NCBI RefSeq assembly: GCF_037026685.1
Contig: NZ_JBANET010000001.1
Coordinates: 186,001 to 250,000 of the forward strand
Length of the DNA stretch: 64,000 nucleotides
Direction: 5' to 3'
Origin: Orrella sp037026685
GTDB lineage: Bacteria > Pseudomonadota > Gammaproteobacteria > Burkholderiales > Burkholderiaceae_B
Shown here: piece after piece, positions 8,080-16,344 of the stretch
Numbering within the stretch: the stretch's first letter is position 1
Layout: each line of letters begins with the position of its first letter
The notes under the pieces: model-generated
What the model was told of the DNA's origin: nothing
Seen by the model: the letters and a program-made list of their open reading frames with translations, nothing else
Database searches by the model: none
Translations under genes and position numbers: made by a program

Positions 8080-8565
8080 ATGCCCAGCCGCCTGCCCGCC
8101 CCCGCCCCTACCCTTGCGCGCCAGTTCCGCGGGCCGGCTCCCGGGGGAGCCCGCCATCGCCAGCGCGGCTTCTCGCTGATCGAGATCATGATCGTGGTAG
8201 TCATCATGGGGGTGCTGGCCGCGCTGGTCGTGCCCAACGTCCTGGACCGCCCCGACCAGGCCCGCGCCGTGGCCGCGCGCCAGGACATCGCCAGCATCAG
8301 CCAGGCCCTGAAGCTGTACCGGCTGGACAACGGCCGCTATCCGAGCACCGAGCAGGGCCTGCGGGCGCTGGTCGAGCGGCCCGCCAACGCCAACCTGCCG
8401 AACTGGCGCAAGTATCTCGAGCGCCTGCCCAACGATCCCTGGAACAACCCCTACCAGTACCTGAGCCCCGGCGTGCACGGCGAGTTCGACGTTTTCTCGC
8501 TGGGCGCCGACGGCCAGCCCGGCGGAGACGGCAGCGATGCCGACATCGGTTCCTGGACGCTCTGA
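8080..8565 (+). CDS. gspG: type II secretion major pseudopilin GspG
   Basis: The major pseudopilin, polymerised into the T2SS pseudopilus after cleavage by a prepilin peptidase (not in this window). The type III leader ends RQRG/FSLIE with G30 and Glu+5, followed by a ~20-residue hydrophobic helix. The body has the GspG signatures 'YRLDNGRYPSTEQGL' and a C-terminal calcium-loop region (DVFSLGADGQPGGDGSDADIGSW). I use ATG 8080; an in-frame GTG at 8017 would give a longer leader, and neither has a clear ribosome site. It is the first gene of the gspGHIJKLMNDEF run and overlaps gspH by 29 nt. Confidence 0.92.
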   Translation: MPSRLPAPAPTLARQFRGPAPGGARHRQRGFSLIEIMIVVVIMGVLAALVVPNVLDRPDQARAVAARQDIASISQALKLYRLDNGRYPSTEQGLRALVERPANANLPNWRKYLERLPNDPWNNPYQYLSPGVHGEFDVFSLGADGQPGGDGSDADIGSWTL

Positions 8566-9067
8566 GCGCGGCGTGTCGCGACGCAGGCCTGCGCAGCAAT
8601 CCGGCTTCTCCCTGATAGAACTGCTGGTGGTCGTGGCGATCATCGGCATCGCAAGCGCCGCCGTGGGCCTGGCCGCCTACGAGCGGCCCTCCACCGCGCT
8701 GCGGCGCGACGCCGACAGGCTGGTCCAATTGTTCCTGATCGCCCAAACCGAGGCCCGCGCGGGCGGCCGTCCCATTGTCTGGGAAGCCGATGAGCGCCAA
8801 TACCGCTTCCGGCGGCGCGCGCCCTGGTCGCCCGCGACCGCCTATGCCGCCGTGACGCAGGCGCCGGCCGACCGCTTCGAGCGCGACGAGGCGCTGCGCC
8901 CGCGCGCCTGGGAAGCCGGCAGCGTGACCGTGCGCGTGGCGCCCATGGCCGAACTCGTCTTCAACGGCGAATGGATCGCCGCGCCCCTGAATGTCGAGCT
9001 GAGCGACGGCCGGCACCGCATCGCCATCCACCGCGACACCGCCGGCATGTACGAGGTGGTGCAATGA
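8537..9067 (+). CDS. gspH: type II secretion minor pseudopilin GspH
   Basis: A 176-aa prepilin-type protein. The leader ends QQSG/FSLIE (G23, Glu at +5), followed by the hydrophobic helix and the GspH 'RPIVWEADERQYRF' segment. It starts inside gspG (ATG 8537); GTG 8573 is an in-frame alternative. Its stop overlaps the gspI start (ATGA). In the family GspH belongs to the minor pseudopilins that prime or extend the pseudopilus. Confidence 0.88.
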   Translation: MPTSVPGRSERGVSRRRPAQQSGFSLIELLVVVAIIGIASAAVGLAAYERPSTALRRDADRLVQLFLIAQTEARAGGRPIVWEADERQYRFRRRAPWSPATAYAAVTQAPADRFERDEALRPRAWEAGSVTVRVAPMAELVFNGEWIAAPLNVELSDGRHRIAIHRDTAGMYEVVQ

Positions 9068-9465
9068 GGCCGGGCGTCGCTGCACCGGGCGTCGCCCCGG
9101 CCGCTGCCCAGCAAGGGTTCAGCCTGGTCGAGGTGCTGGTGGCCCTGGCCATCGTCGCGGTGGCGCTGGCGGCCTGCATGCGCGCCACCGGCCAGATGAC
9201 CGATACCCATGCGCGCCTGCGCGACCGCTCGCTGGCCCTGGTCTCGGCGGAAAACGCGCTGGCCGAGCTGCGGCTGCTGCGCGCCTACCCGCCGCTGGGC
9301 CGCGCCAGCGAGCCCTGTCCGCAAGGCGCGCTCGAACTGGTCTGCGAGCGTATCGTCGAAGGCACGGCCAACCGGGCCTTTCGCCAGATCACTGTGCGGG
9401 TGCGCATGCCGGCGGACGGGCCCGTCCTGGCCGAGCTGCGCAGCCTCGCCTCGGCCTGGCAGTGA
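9064..9465 (+). CDS. gspI: type II secretion minor pseudopilin GspI
   Basis: 133 aa, starting at ATG 9064 in an ATGA overlap with gspH. The prepilin leader ends AAAQQG/FSLVE (G18), followed by the helix 'VLVALAIVAVALAACM'. The motif 'SALALVSAENALAELRL'-like region (here RSLALVSAENALAEL) is typical of GspI. It acts with GspJ and GspK at the tip of the pseudopilus. The reading frame upstream of 9064 is open but is not coding for this protein. Confidence 0.88.
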   Translation: MRPGVAAPGVAPAAAQQGFSLVEVLVALAIVAVALAACMRATGQMTDTHARLRDRSLALVSAENALAELRLLRAYPPLGRASEPCPQGALELVCERIVEGTANRAFRQITVRVRMPADGPVLAELRSLASAWQ

Positions 9466-9469
9466 CGCC

Positions 9470-10099
9470 ATGAACGCCGCCCGCCGCGCCCAACAGGGCT
9501 TCACCCTCATAGAAGTGCTGGTGGCCATCGTGCTGATGGCCGTGCTCAGCGTGGTCTCCTGGCAGGGCCTGGACAGCGTGGCGCGGCTGCGCGAGCACTT
9601 CGACCGGGACAATGCCCGCGACCAGGCGCTGCTGCGCGTGCTGGGCCAGATCGACCTGGACGTGCGCCGGCGCGCCCCCGACCACGTGCTCGACGGCGGC
9701 AACCTGCCCTTGTCCGGCGCCGCGCCGCGGCTGCTGCCCGCCGCCATCGAACTGACCGGCGGCCAGGCCGCGCCGCAATTGCGCATCGTGCGCACCCCCG
9801 CCTCGGGCGCGGGCGCCTGGCAGCAGGTCGGCTGGTGGCGCGACGGCAGCGTGCTGCGCCGCGCGGCCCCGCCGGCGGGCGACACGTTTCCCCTGCCCGA
9901 ACCGCAGCAAGGCGACGTCGTCCTGGAGGGCGTCAGCCAGTTCAGCGTGCGCGCCTACGTACCGGGCCGCGGCTGGCAGCCCTTGCCTGCCGGGCAGGCC
10001 GGCGGCGCGCAGCCGGCGACCGGCCTGGAGTTCACCCTGGAGCAGGGCCGGCCCGGCCAGGCGCCTTTGCGCTACCGGCGCGTGGTGTCGCTGCCATGA
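9470..10099 (+). CDS. gspJ: type II secretion minor pseudopilin GspJ
   Basis: 209 aa, ATG 9470, four bases after the gspI stop. The leader ends AQQG/FTLIE (G10, Glu+5), followed by the helix 'VLVAIVLMAVLSVVSW'. The 'DLDVRRRAPDHVL' and 'LRIVRTPA' regions match the GspJ pattern. It forms the GspI-J-K tip complex. ATGA overlap with gspK. Confidence 0.88.
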   Translation: MNAARRAQQGFTLIEVLVAIVLMAVLSVVSWQGLDSVARLREHFDRDNARDQALLRVLGQIDLDVRRRAPDHVLDGGNLPLSGAAPRLLPAAIELTGGQAAPQLRIVRTPASGAGAWQQVGWWRDGSVLRRAAPPAGDTFPLPEPQQGDVVLEGVSQFSVRAYVPGRGWQPLPAGQAGGAQPATGLEFTLEQGRPGQAPLRYRRVVSLP

Positions 10100-11133
10100 A
10101 GCCGCGCCGCGTTCCGGGCCGCCCCCAGGCCGGCATGGCCGTCATCAGCGCGCTGCTGGTGGTGGCCGCCGTCTCGGTGCTGGTGGCCGGCATGGTTGAT
10201 CGGCAGTCCACGCAGGTGCGCACCCTGGAGAGCGAACAGGCCCGCGTGCAGGCGCGCTGGCTGCTCTCGGGCGGCATGGACTGGGCGCGCGCGACCCTGC
10301 GCGGCGATGCGCGGCGCAGCGCCGTCACCCATGCCGGGCAGCTGTGGGCCACGCCCATCGTGGACCTGCGCATCAGCCAGGAGGGCGACGACAGGCTGGC
10401 GGTGTTCTCGGGCCGCGCCGAGGACGAACAGGGCAAGTACAACCTGCAGAACCTGGCGCAGGACGGCCTGGTGCGCGAGGACCAGGTGCAGGCGCTGGGC
10501 CGGCTGCTGCAGTCGCTGCGCCTGCCCGCCGACCTGGCGGCGGACATCGCCGAGCGCATCGCCCGCGCCCAGGCCAGGCCCCTGGCGGCCGGCCAGGACG
10601 GCCAGGACGGACTGGATGGCCGGGACGGCGGCGGCCAGCCGGACGACACCGGGCAGCAAGGCGAGGCGGCCTCGTCCGGCGCCGGCGCAGCGGGCCGGCC
10701 CCGGCGCGGCACGGCGCTGGCCCCGGGGTTGCGCTCGATCGACGGCTTGCGCGGCATGCCGGGACTGGACGAGCAAGCCCTGCAGGCCCTGCGTCCCTAC
10801 CTGACCGTGCTGCCCGTGCGCACGCCCCTGAACGTCAATACGGCGCGCGCCGAAGTGCTGGCCATGCTCAGCCCGGCGATGTCGCTGTCGCAGGCCATGG
10901 CCCTGGTCGACCAGCGCGACCGGGGCCAGTACTTCAACAACCGGGCGGATTTCGTCAATCGCCTGGCCAACCCCGAGATCGAGCTTGCCGCCGACGCGGT
11001 GGTGGCCGACAGCGATTGGTTCGGCGTGTACGGCACGCTGCGCCTGGAACGCGCTTCGCTGGACATGCAGGCGCTGCTGCACCGCAGCGGCCAGGACATG
11101 CCGCGCGTGATATGGATGATGGAGGTCCAATGA
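10096..11133 (+). CDS. gspK: type II secretion minor pseudopilin GspK with a Gly-X-Asp insert
   Basis: 345 aa, ATG 10096. The leader is PQAG/MAVIS (G13); as usual for GspK there is no Glu at +5. The conserved 'GKYNLQNLA' block and the SAM-like helix-hairpin region 'NVNTARAEVLAMLSP' are present. Residues ~164-210 carry an unusual low-complexity stretch (GQDGQDGLDGRDGGGQ and on) that is rich in Gly and Asp, possibly a flexible or calcium-binding loop. GspK caps the pseudopilus tip. ATGA overlap with gspL. Confidence 0.88.
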   Translation: MKPRRVPGRPQAGMAVISALLVVAAVSVLVAGMVDRQSTQVRTLESEQARVQARWLLSGGMDWARATLRGDARRSAVTHAGQLWATPIVDLRISQEGDDRLAVFSGRAEDEQGKYNLQNLAQDGLVREDQVQALGRLLQSLRLPADLAADIAERIARAQARPLAAGQDGQDGLDGRDGGGQPDDTGQQGEAASSGAGAAGRPRRGTALAPGLRSIDGLRGMPGLDEQALQALRPYLTVLPVRTPLNVNTARAEVLAMLSPAMSLSQAMALVDQRDRGQYFNNRADFVNRLANPEIELAADAVVADSDWFGVYGTLRLERASLDMQALLHRSGQDMPRVIWMMEVQ

Positions 11134-12185
11134 AAACCGTGCTGCGCATCGCCCTGCCCCCGCTGCGCGCGCTCGATGGGCAGACGCCCATCGCCTTCGC
11201 GCTGCTGGGGCGCGAGCGCCGCGTGCTGCGCGCCGGCGAGCTGCCCTTGCCGCAGCTGGCCCAGGCCGCGCCGGGCGCGCGCATCGAAGCGGTGCTGCAC
11301 CCGGCCGACACCGTGGTCACCGCGCTGCAGCTGCCGCCGCTGGGCCGGCGCCACCAGGGCGCGGCCGTGGCGGCGCTGGTCGAGCCGCTGGCCTTGTCGG
11401 CCGTGCAGGACCTGGCCATCGCCCATGCGCCACGCCAGCCCGACGGGCAGGTGGCGGTCGCGTGGATGGATCGTGCGCTGCTGGCCCAGGGCTGGCAGCG
11501 GCTGGAGCAGGCGGGCCTGCAGGTGGCCGACATCCTGCCCACCGCCGCCGTGCTGCCGCCTGGCGATGCCGCGCCCGAACAGCCGCTGGCGCTGCCGGCC
11601 GATGCGCGCTGGCAGGGCGCGGCGCTGCGCTGGTCGCTGGCGCTGCCCGAGCTGCGGCCGGCCGGCGCGCCGCTCTCGCGCTGGCGCCGCCCCCTGTGGT
11701 GGGCCGCGGGGGCGGCGGCGGTCTGGCTGCTGGGCCTGAACCTGCACGCCAGCCAGCTGCGCCAGGAGGCGCAGGCATTGCGCCATACCATGCAGCAGCA
11801 GGTCCGCCAGGCCTTTCCGGACATTCCGGTGGTGGTCGATGCACTGAAGCAGGCCACGCAGCGCCGCGACAGCCTGCGTGCCGCCCAGGGCACGGCCAGC
11901 GACAGCGATTTCATGCCGCTGGCCCTGAGCGCGGCGCAATTGCTGCCGGCCGCGCGCACGCGCGTCGAGGGCTTGCGCTTCGAGGACGGCGTGCTGCACC
12001 TGGACCTGGAGGAGGATCCCGACGCCCCCGCCGCGCCCGACGCCGGACCGATCCAGCAGGCCGCCAGCCTGGGCCTGTCGCTCTCGCGCACCGAGCAAGG
12101 CTGGCGCCTGGAGCGGGCGGCGGCCGGCAGCGCGCCCGAGCCGGGCGGCACGCCGCGCGTGCGGCTGCAAGGAGGCCTGCAATGA
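11130..12185 (+). CDS. gspL: type II secretion inner-membrane platform protein GspL
   Basis: 351 aa. The cytoplasmic actin-like N-terminal domain occupies residues 1-185 (it binds the GspE ATPase), one membrane segment lies at ~190-207 (WWAAGAAAVWLLGLNL), and a periplasmic ferredoxin-like domain follows. Its start overlaps the gspK stop and its stop overlaps the gspM start, so translation is probably coupled. Sequence conservation in GspL is low; the assignment leans on topology and position between gspK and gspM. Confidence 0.85.
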   Translation: MKTVLRIALPPLRALDGQTPIAFALLGRERRVLRAGELPLPQLAQAAPGARIEAVLHPADTVVTALQLPPLGRRHQGAAVAALVEPLALSAVQDLAIAHAPRQPDGQVAVAWMDRALLAQGWQRLEQAGLQVADILPTAAVLPPGDAAPEQPLALPADARWQGAALRWSLALPELRPAGAPLSRWRRPLWWAAGAAAVWLLGLNLHASQLRQEAQALRHTMQQQVRQAFPDIPVVVDALKQATQRRDSLRAAQGTASDSDFMPLALSAAQLLPAARTRVEGLRFEDGVLHLDLEEDPDAPAAPDAGPIQQAASLGLSLSRTEQGWRLERAAAGSAPEPGGTPRVRLQGGLQ

Positions 12186-12775
12186 GCGCCCCACGCAAGG
12201 GCCTGCGCCTGCCCGCCCTGCCCCCCGCCTGGCGCCAGCGCTGGCAGCGCGCCAGCGAGGCCGGCGCGGCCCGCTGGAAGCAGTTGAGCGCGCGCGAGCA
12301 GCGCCTGGTGGCGGCCCTGGGGGCCGTCCTGGCGCTGGCGCTGGCATGGCAGCTTGCCGTCCAGCCGGCCTGGCAAACCGTCTCGGCCAGCGGTCCCGAA
12401 CTGACGCGCCTGCGGGCCCAGGCGGCCGAGGTCGACGCCCTGGTGCAGGAGGCCCAGGCCCTGCAGGGCGCGGTGCGCGGACGCATCGCGCCGCAGGACA
12501 TGCCGCGCGAGCTGGCCGCCAGCCTGGCACGCGCCGGCCTGGGCGCCGAGGCGGCCATCACGCCGGTGGCCGGCAGTGCGGAGCCGGCCTGGGACTATGC
12601 GTTCGAGCAGGTGCCGGCCACGGCGCTGTTCAACTGGATTTCGCTGGTGCCGGGCCAGCTGCGCCTGTCGGTGCACAGCGCGCATATCGCCCGCAGCAAG
12701 GATGCCGCCGGCAAGCCCGTGCCGGCGCGGGTCTCGGGCAGCATCCGGCTGCTGGCCGCCGGAGAGCCGCAATGA
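12182..12775 (+). CDS. gspM: type II secretion platform protein GspM
   Basis: 197 aa, ATG 12182. A basic cytoplasmic N-terminus ends with 'WKQLSAREQRLVAALGA', the classic GspM approach to its single membrane helix (~40-60). A periplasmic ferredoxin-like domain follows, with 'LFNWISLVPGQLRLSV' near the end. It stabilises GspL in the inner membrane. ATGA overlaps on both sides. Confidence 0.86.
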   Translation: MSAPRKGLRLPALPPAWRQRWQRASEAGAARWKQLSAREQRLVAALGAVLALALAWQLAVQPAWQTVSASGPELTRLRAQAAEVDALVQEAQALQGAVRGRIAPQDMPRELAASLARAGLGAEAAITPVAGSAEPAWDYAFEQVPATALFNWISLVPGQLRLSVHSAHIARSKDAAGKPVPARVSGSIRLLAAGEPQ

Positions 12776-13521
12776 GGCTGCGCCGCCTGCTCCTGCCGCT
12801 GGCCGCGCTGCTGGTCGCGCTGGCCGCCGCGCTGGCGCTGCTGCCGGCCCGCTGGCTGATGGCCTGGATACCGGCGCACTGGCCGGTAGCGGTGGTCGAT
12901 GCCGCAGGCAGCATCTGGCAAGGCAGCGCGCTGGTGGCGGTAGGCCCGCCCGGCATGCGCCGCACCTTGCCCGAGGCGGTGCGCTGGCACTGGCGCTGGA
13001 GCGCCCAGGGACCGGCCATGCGCATCGTCCATCCCTGGCTGGCCGGCCCGGTCATCCTGGCGCCCGGCCTGGCCGGACTGCACGTCTCGGCGCAAAGCCT
13101 GCGCCTGCCGGCCACCACCCTGGCGGCCCTGGGCGCGCCGCTGAACACGCTCGAGCCCGGCGGCCAGCTGACCGCCGCCTGGCCTGCCCTGCGCCTGCCG
13201 GGGCCGCCGCCCGAGGGCGCGGTGCTCACGCTGCAATGGCTCGATGCCTCCTCGGCGCGCGTGCCCATCCAGCCGCTGGGCAGCTACCGCGCCCGCCTGC
13301 TGGGCCGCGAGGACGGCAGCCTGGCCCTGCTCATCGACAGCCAGAAAGGTCCCCTGCTGGTGCAGGCCGAAGGCCAGCTCAAGCGGTCGCGCCTGGTACG
13401 GCTGGACGGCACCGTCCAGCCCGCTGCCGACGCGGCTCCCGAAATCCGCGAAGCGCTCGTGCCCATCCTGGGCTTGCTGGGCCCGCGCAAGAACGACGTC
13501 ACCACGCTCAAACTCCCATGA
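12772..13521 (+). CDS. gspN: type II secretion protein GspN
   Basis: 249 aa, ATG 12772. One N-terminal membrane anchor (LLLPLAALLVALAAALALLP) precedes a beta-rich periplasmic domain containing 'VVDAAGSIWQGSALVAV', the GspN hallmark. GspN is optional in T2SS and its job is poorly defined. It overlaps gspD by 4 nt. Confidence 0.84.
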   Translation: MRLRRLLLPLAALLVALAAALALLPARWLMAWIPAHWPVAVVDAAGSIWQGSALVAVGPPGMRRTLPEAVRWHWRWSAQGPAMRIVHPWLAGPVILAPGLAGLHVSAQSLRLPATTLAALGAPLNTLEPGGQLTAAWPALRLPGPPPEGAVLTLQWLDASSARVPIQPLGSYRARLLGREDGSLALLIDSQKGPLLVQAEGQLKRSRLVRLDGTVQPAADAAPEIREALVPILGLLGPRKNDVTTLKLP

Positions 13522-16331
13522 CCCGAGAACGCCACGCCTTTCCTTCCTTCCGGATCCATCCGCTGGCCGCCGCCCTGGCCGCGGCGCTGCTGATGGCGGG
13601 CTGCGCCACGCACGATCCGAGGCCCGCTCCGATGGACATGCCCGAGATGCCGCTGGTGCGCGGCACCACCCTGGGCAACGCCGACCTGCCGGGCTATCCG
13701 GCGCAAGGCGCCGCGCGCGTGGCCGTCCCGCCCCCCAGCCCGCCGCGCGACCTGGGGCCCATACGCATGCGCGCCCAGCCTGGTCCCCAGCCTGGTCCCC
13801 AGCCTGCGGCCCAGGCGCACGCCGGCCAGGCCGATGCCGGCGGCGAGCGGGTCAGCCTGAACTTTGTCGATGCCGACCTGCCGGCGGTGGTCCGCGCGCT
13901 GGCGCGCTTTACCGGCCGCAACTTCATCGTCGACCCGCGCGTCAAGGGCCAGCTCACGCTGGTGTCCGAAGCGCCGGTCAACGCCGCCACCGCCTACCAG
14001 ATGCTGGTCGGCGCCTTGCGCATGCAGGGATTCGCCATCGTCGAGTCCGGCGGCATCAGCCGCGTGGTGCCCGAGGCCGACGCCAAGCTGCTGGGCGGCG
14101 CGGTGGCCGGCGGCCCGGACGCCAGCACGGGCGGCGGGCTGGTCACCCGGGTATTCACGCTGCAATACGAGAACGCGGCCAACCTGGTGCCGGTGCCGCG
14201 GCCGATGATCGCGCCCTCGAATCCCATCAACGCCTATCCCAACAACAACACCCTGGTGGTGACCGACTATGCCGACAACATGGAGCGCATCGCCCAGGTG
14301 ATCGCCGGCATCGATACCCCGGCCTCGCTGAGCGCGGACATCATCCCGGTGCGCCACGGCGTGGCCAGCGACATCGCGGTGCTGGTCGGCCAGCTGCTCG
14401 ATGGCCCGCAGGGCGCCCAGGGCGCCGACGCCACCCAGCGCGTGACGGTGATCGCCGACCCGCGCAGCAACAGCGTGCTGGTGCGCGCCAGCAGCCCGGC
14501 GCGCGCCCAGCTGGCGCGCGACCTGGTCCTGCGCATGGATAATCCGAACACCCGCCCCGGCAATCTGCACGTGGTGTACCTGCGCAACGCGCAGGCGGTC
14601 AAGCTGGCCGAAGTGCTGCGCGGCAGCCTGACCGGCCAGAGCAATGCGCAGGCTGGCGGCGGTTTCGTCGGCGGCGGCAGCGGCGGCCTGGGCGGCGGCG
14701 ACATGCTGGGCGGGGCCACGCGCAACGCGGGGCTGGGCGCCGGCGGCAACCGCGGCGGCATGCTGGGCGAGGATACGTCCTCGCAAGGCCTGCTGGGCAG
14801 CGGCGCCAGCCTGGGCGGGGCCGGTGCGGGCGGCGCCACGCAGGGCGTGGCCTTCTCGGCCGGCGGGGCCACGGTGCAGGCCGACCCCACCACCAACACC
14901 TTGATCATTTCGGCCCCCGAGCCGCTGTACCGCAGCCTGCGCGAGGTCATCGACCAGCTGGACCAGCGCCGCGCGCAAGTGCTGGTCGAGAGCCTGATCG
15001 TCGAGGTCACCAGCGAGAACGCCGCCGAGTTCGGCATCCAGTGGATGACCGGCGGCGGCGGCCTGGACGGCAGCGGCACGAGCTTCATCGGCGGCCAGAA
15101 CCTGGGCGGCAGCGGCATCAACCCCAACGCGGCCACCACCCTGGACGCGCTGGCCGGCGGCCTGAGCCTGGGCGTGGTGCGCGGCACGGTCAACGTGCTG
15201 GGCCAGGAGATCGTCAACCTCGGGGTGCTGGCCAGGGCGCTGCAGCGCGTCTCGGGCACCAACATCCTGTCCACGCCCAACCTGATGACGCTGGACAACG
15301 AGCAGGCCAGCATCGTGGTGGGCCGCACCGTGCCTTTCGTGACGGGCTCCTACGTCACCAACTCGGGCGACGGCGCGGGCAACCCTTTCCAGACCATCGA
15401 GCGCGAGGACGTGGGCCTGACACTGCGCCTGCGTCCGCAGATCTCCGAGGGCGGCACGGTCAAGCTGGACCTGTACCAGGAAGTGAGCAGCATCGACGAG
15501 ACCGCCACCACCTCGGCCGGCATCATCACCCGCAAGCGCGCGCTGGAGACCAGCGTGCTGGTGGACAACGGCCAGATCATCGTGCTGGGCGGGCTGCTGG
15601 AGGACTCGGGCGGCGACAGCACCCAGTCGGTGCCCATCCTGGGCAGCCTGCCCGTGCTGGGCTCGCTGTTTCGCTACGACCGCCGCCAGCGCACCAAGAC
15701 CAACCTGATGATCTTCCTGCGCCCGCACATCGTGCGCACGGCCGGCGACGGCAGCCGCGTGTCGCTGGACCGCTACGACTACATGCGCCGGGTGCAGGAC
15801 AACGCGCGGCCCGAGGCGCGCTGGCCGCTGCCGGTCACCGACGCGCCGCTGCTGCCGGCCCTGGACACGCAGGGCCAGCCGGCCTCGCCCGTGCCGCTGG
15901 ATCCGGCCCTGCCCGGGCGCGGCACCGCGCCCGAAAGCCAGCCGCTGGACCTGCGTTCGGAAAACCAGGAGCGCACGCTGCGGCAAGCCGCGCCGCCCGC
16001 CACGCGGACCACCACCGAGGTGCACGCGCCGCCGCCCGCCTTGCCGGCCGCCGCCGCGCCGGCCGAAGGCCCGCCCCGCATCGCCGCGCTGGCGGCCGAG
16101 GACGTGCCCCGGGATGGCCCGGCCGTGGTGCTGGAGGTGGCCAACGTGCCCTCCCAGCAGGAGGCCCAGCGCATCGTGCAGCGCATCCGCGCCACGGGCC
16201 TGAACGCCTATACGCAGGTCGCGCCCGGGGGCACCGGCACGCTGGTGCGCACGCGCGTGGCCCGCAACGAATCGGCCCAGGCGGCGCAGGCCCTGCTGCG
16301 CGGGCTGGGCTACGACGCCAGGCCGCTATGA
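13518..16331 (+). CDS. gspD: type II secretin GspD with a C-terminal SPOR-like domain
   Basis: 937 aa, longer than the usual 650-780. The N-terminus has a lipoprotein-type signal (LLMAGC) and a Pro/Gln-rich linker with 'PGPQPGPQP' repeats. N0 starts near residue 111 (VSLNFVDADLPAVVRAL), followed by N1-N3 with a Gly-rich loop at ~378-445. The secretin core starts near 487 (VLVESLIVEVTSENAAEFG) and holds VPILGSLPVLGSLF at ~705. A Pro/Ala-rich spacer follows, and the last ~70 residues (~868-937) look like a SPOR fold ('SQQEAQRIVQRIRATGLNAY ... VRTRVARNES'). It forms the outer-membrane channel; the extra domain could target septal or denuded peptidoglycan. Confidence 0.9.
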   Translation: MTRERHAFPSFRIHPLAAALAAALLMAGCATHDPRPAPMDMPEMPLVRGTTLGNADLPGYPAQGAARVAVPPPSPPRDLGPIRMRAQPGPQPGPQPAAQAHAGQADAGGERVSLNFVDADLPAVVRALARFTGRNFIVDPRVKGQLTLVSEAPVNAATAYQMLVGALRMQGFAIVESGGISRVVPEADAKLLGGAVAGGPDASTGGGLVTRVFTLQYENAANLVPVPRPMIAPSNPINAYPNNNTLVVTDYADNMERIAQVIAGIDTPASLSADIIPVRHGVASDIAVLVGQLLDGPQGAQGADATQRVTVIADPRSNSVLVRASSPARAQLARDLVLRMDNPNTRPGNLHVVYLRNAQAVKLAEVLRGSLTGQSNAQAGGGFVGGGSGGLGGGDMLGGATRNAGLGAGGNRGGMLGEDTSSQGLLGSGASLGGAGAGGATQGVAFSAGGATVQADPTTNTLIISAPEPLYRSLREVIDQLDQRRAQVLVESLIVEVTSENAAEFGIQWMTGGGGLDGSGTSFIGGQNLGGSGINPNAATTLDALAGGLSLGVVRGTVNVLGQEIVNLGVLARALQRVSGTNILSTPNLMTLDNEQASIVVGRTVPFVTGSYVTNSGDGAGNPFQTIEREDVGLTLRLRPQISEGGTVKLDLYQEVSSIDETATTSAGIITRKRALETSVLVDNGQIIVLGGLLEDSGGDSTQSVPILGSLPVLGSLFRYDRRQRTKTNLMIFLRPHIVRTAGDGSRVSLDRYDYMRRVQDNARPEARWPLPVTDAPLLPALDTQGQPASPVPLDPALPGRGTAPESQPLDLRSENQERTLRQAAPPATRTTTEVHAPPPALPAAAAPAEGPPRIAALAAEDVPRDGPAVVLEVANVPSQQEAQRIVQRIRATGLNAYTQVAPGGTGTLVRTRVARNESAQAAQALLRGLGYDARPL

Positions 16332-16344
16332 CACGGAGCCGGCC

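Noticed and set aside
13284..16025. A 900-codon minus-strand open frame opposite gspN/gspD
   Set aside because: The gspD frame has all secretin motifs; the antisense frame is His/Ala/Arg-rich, typical of high-GC shadow translation.
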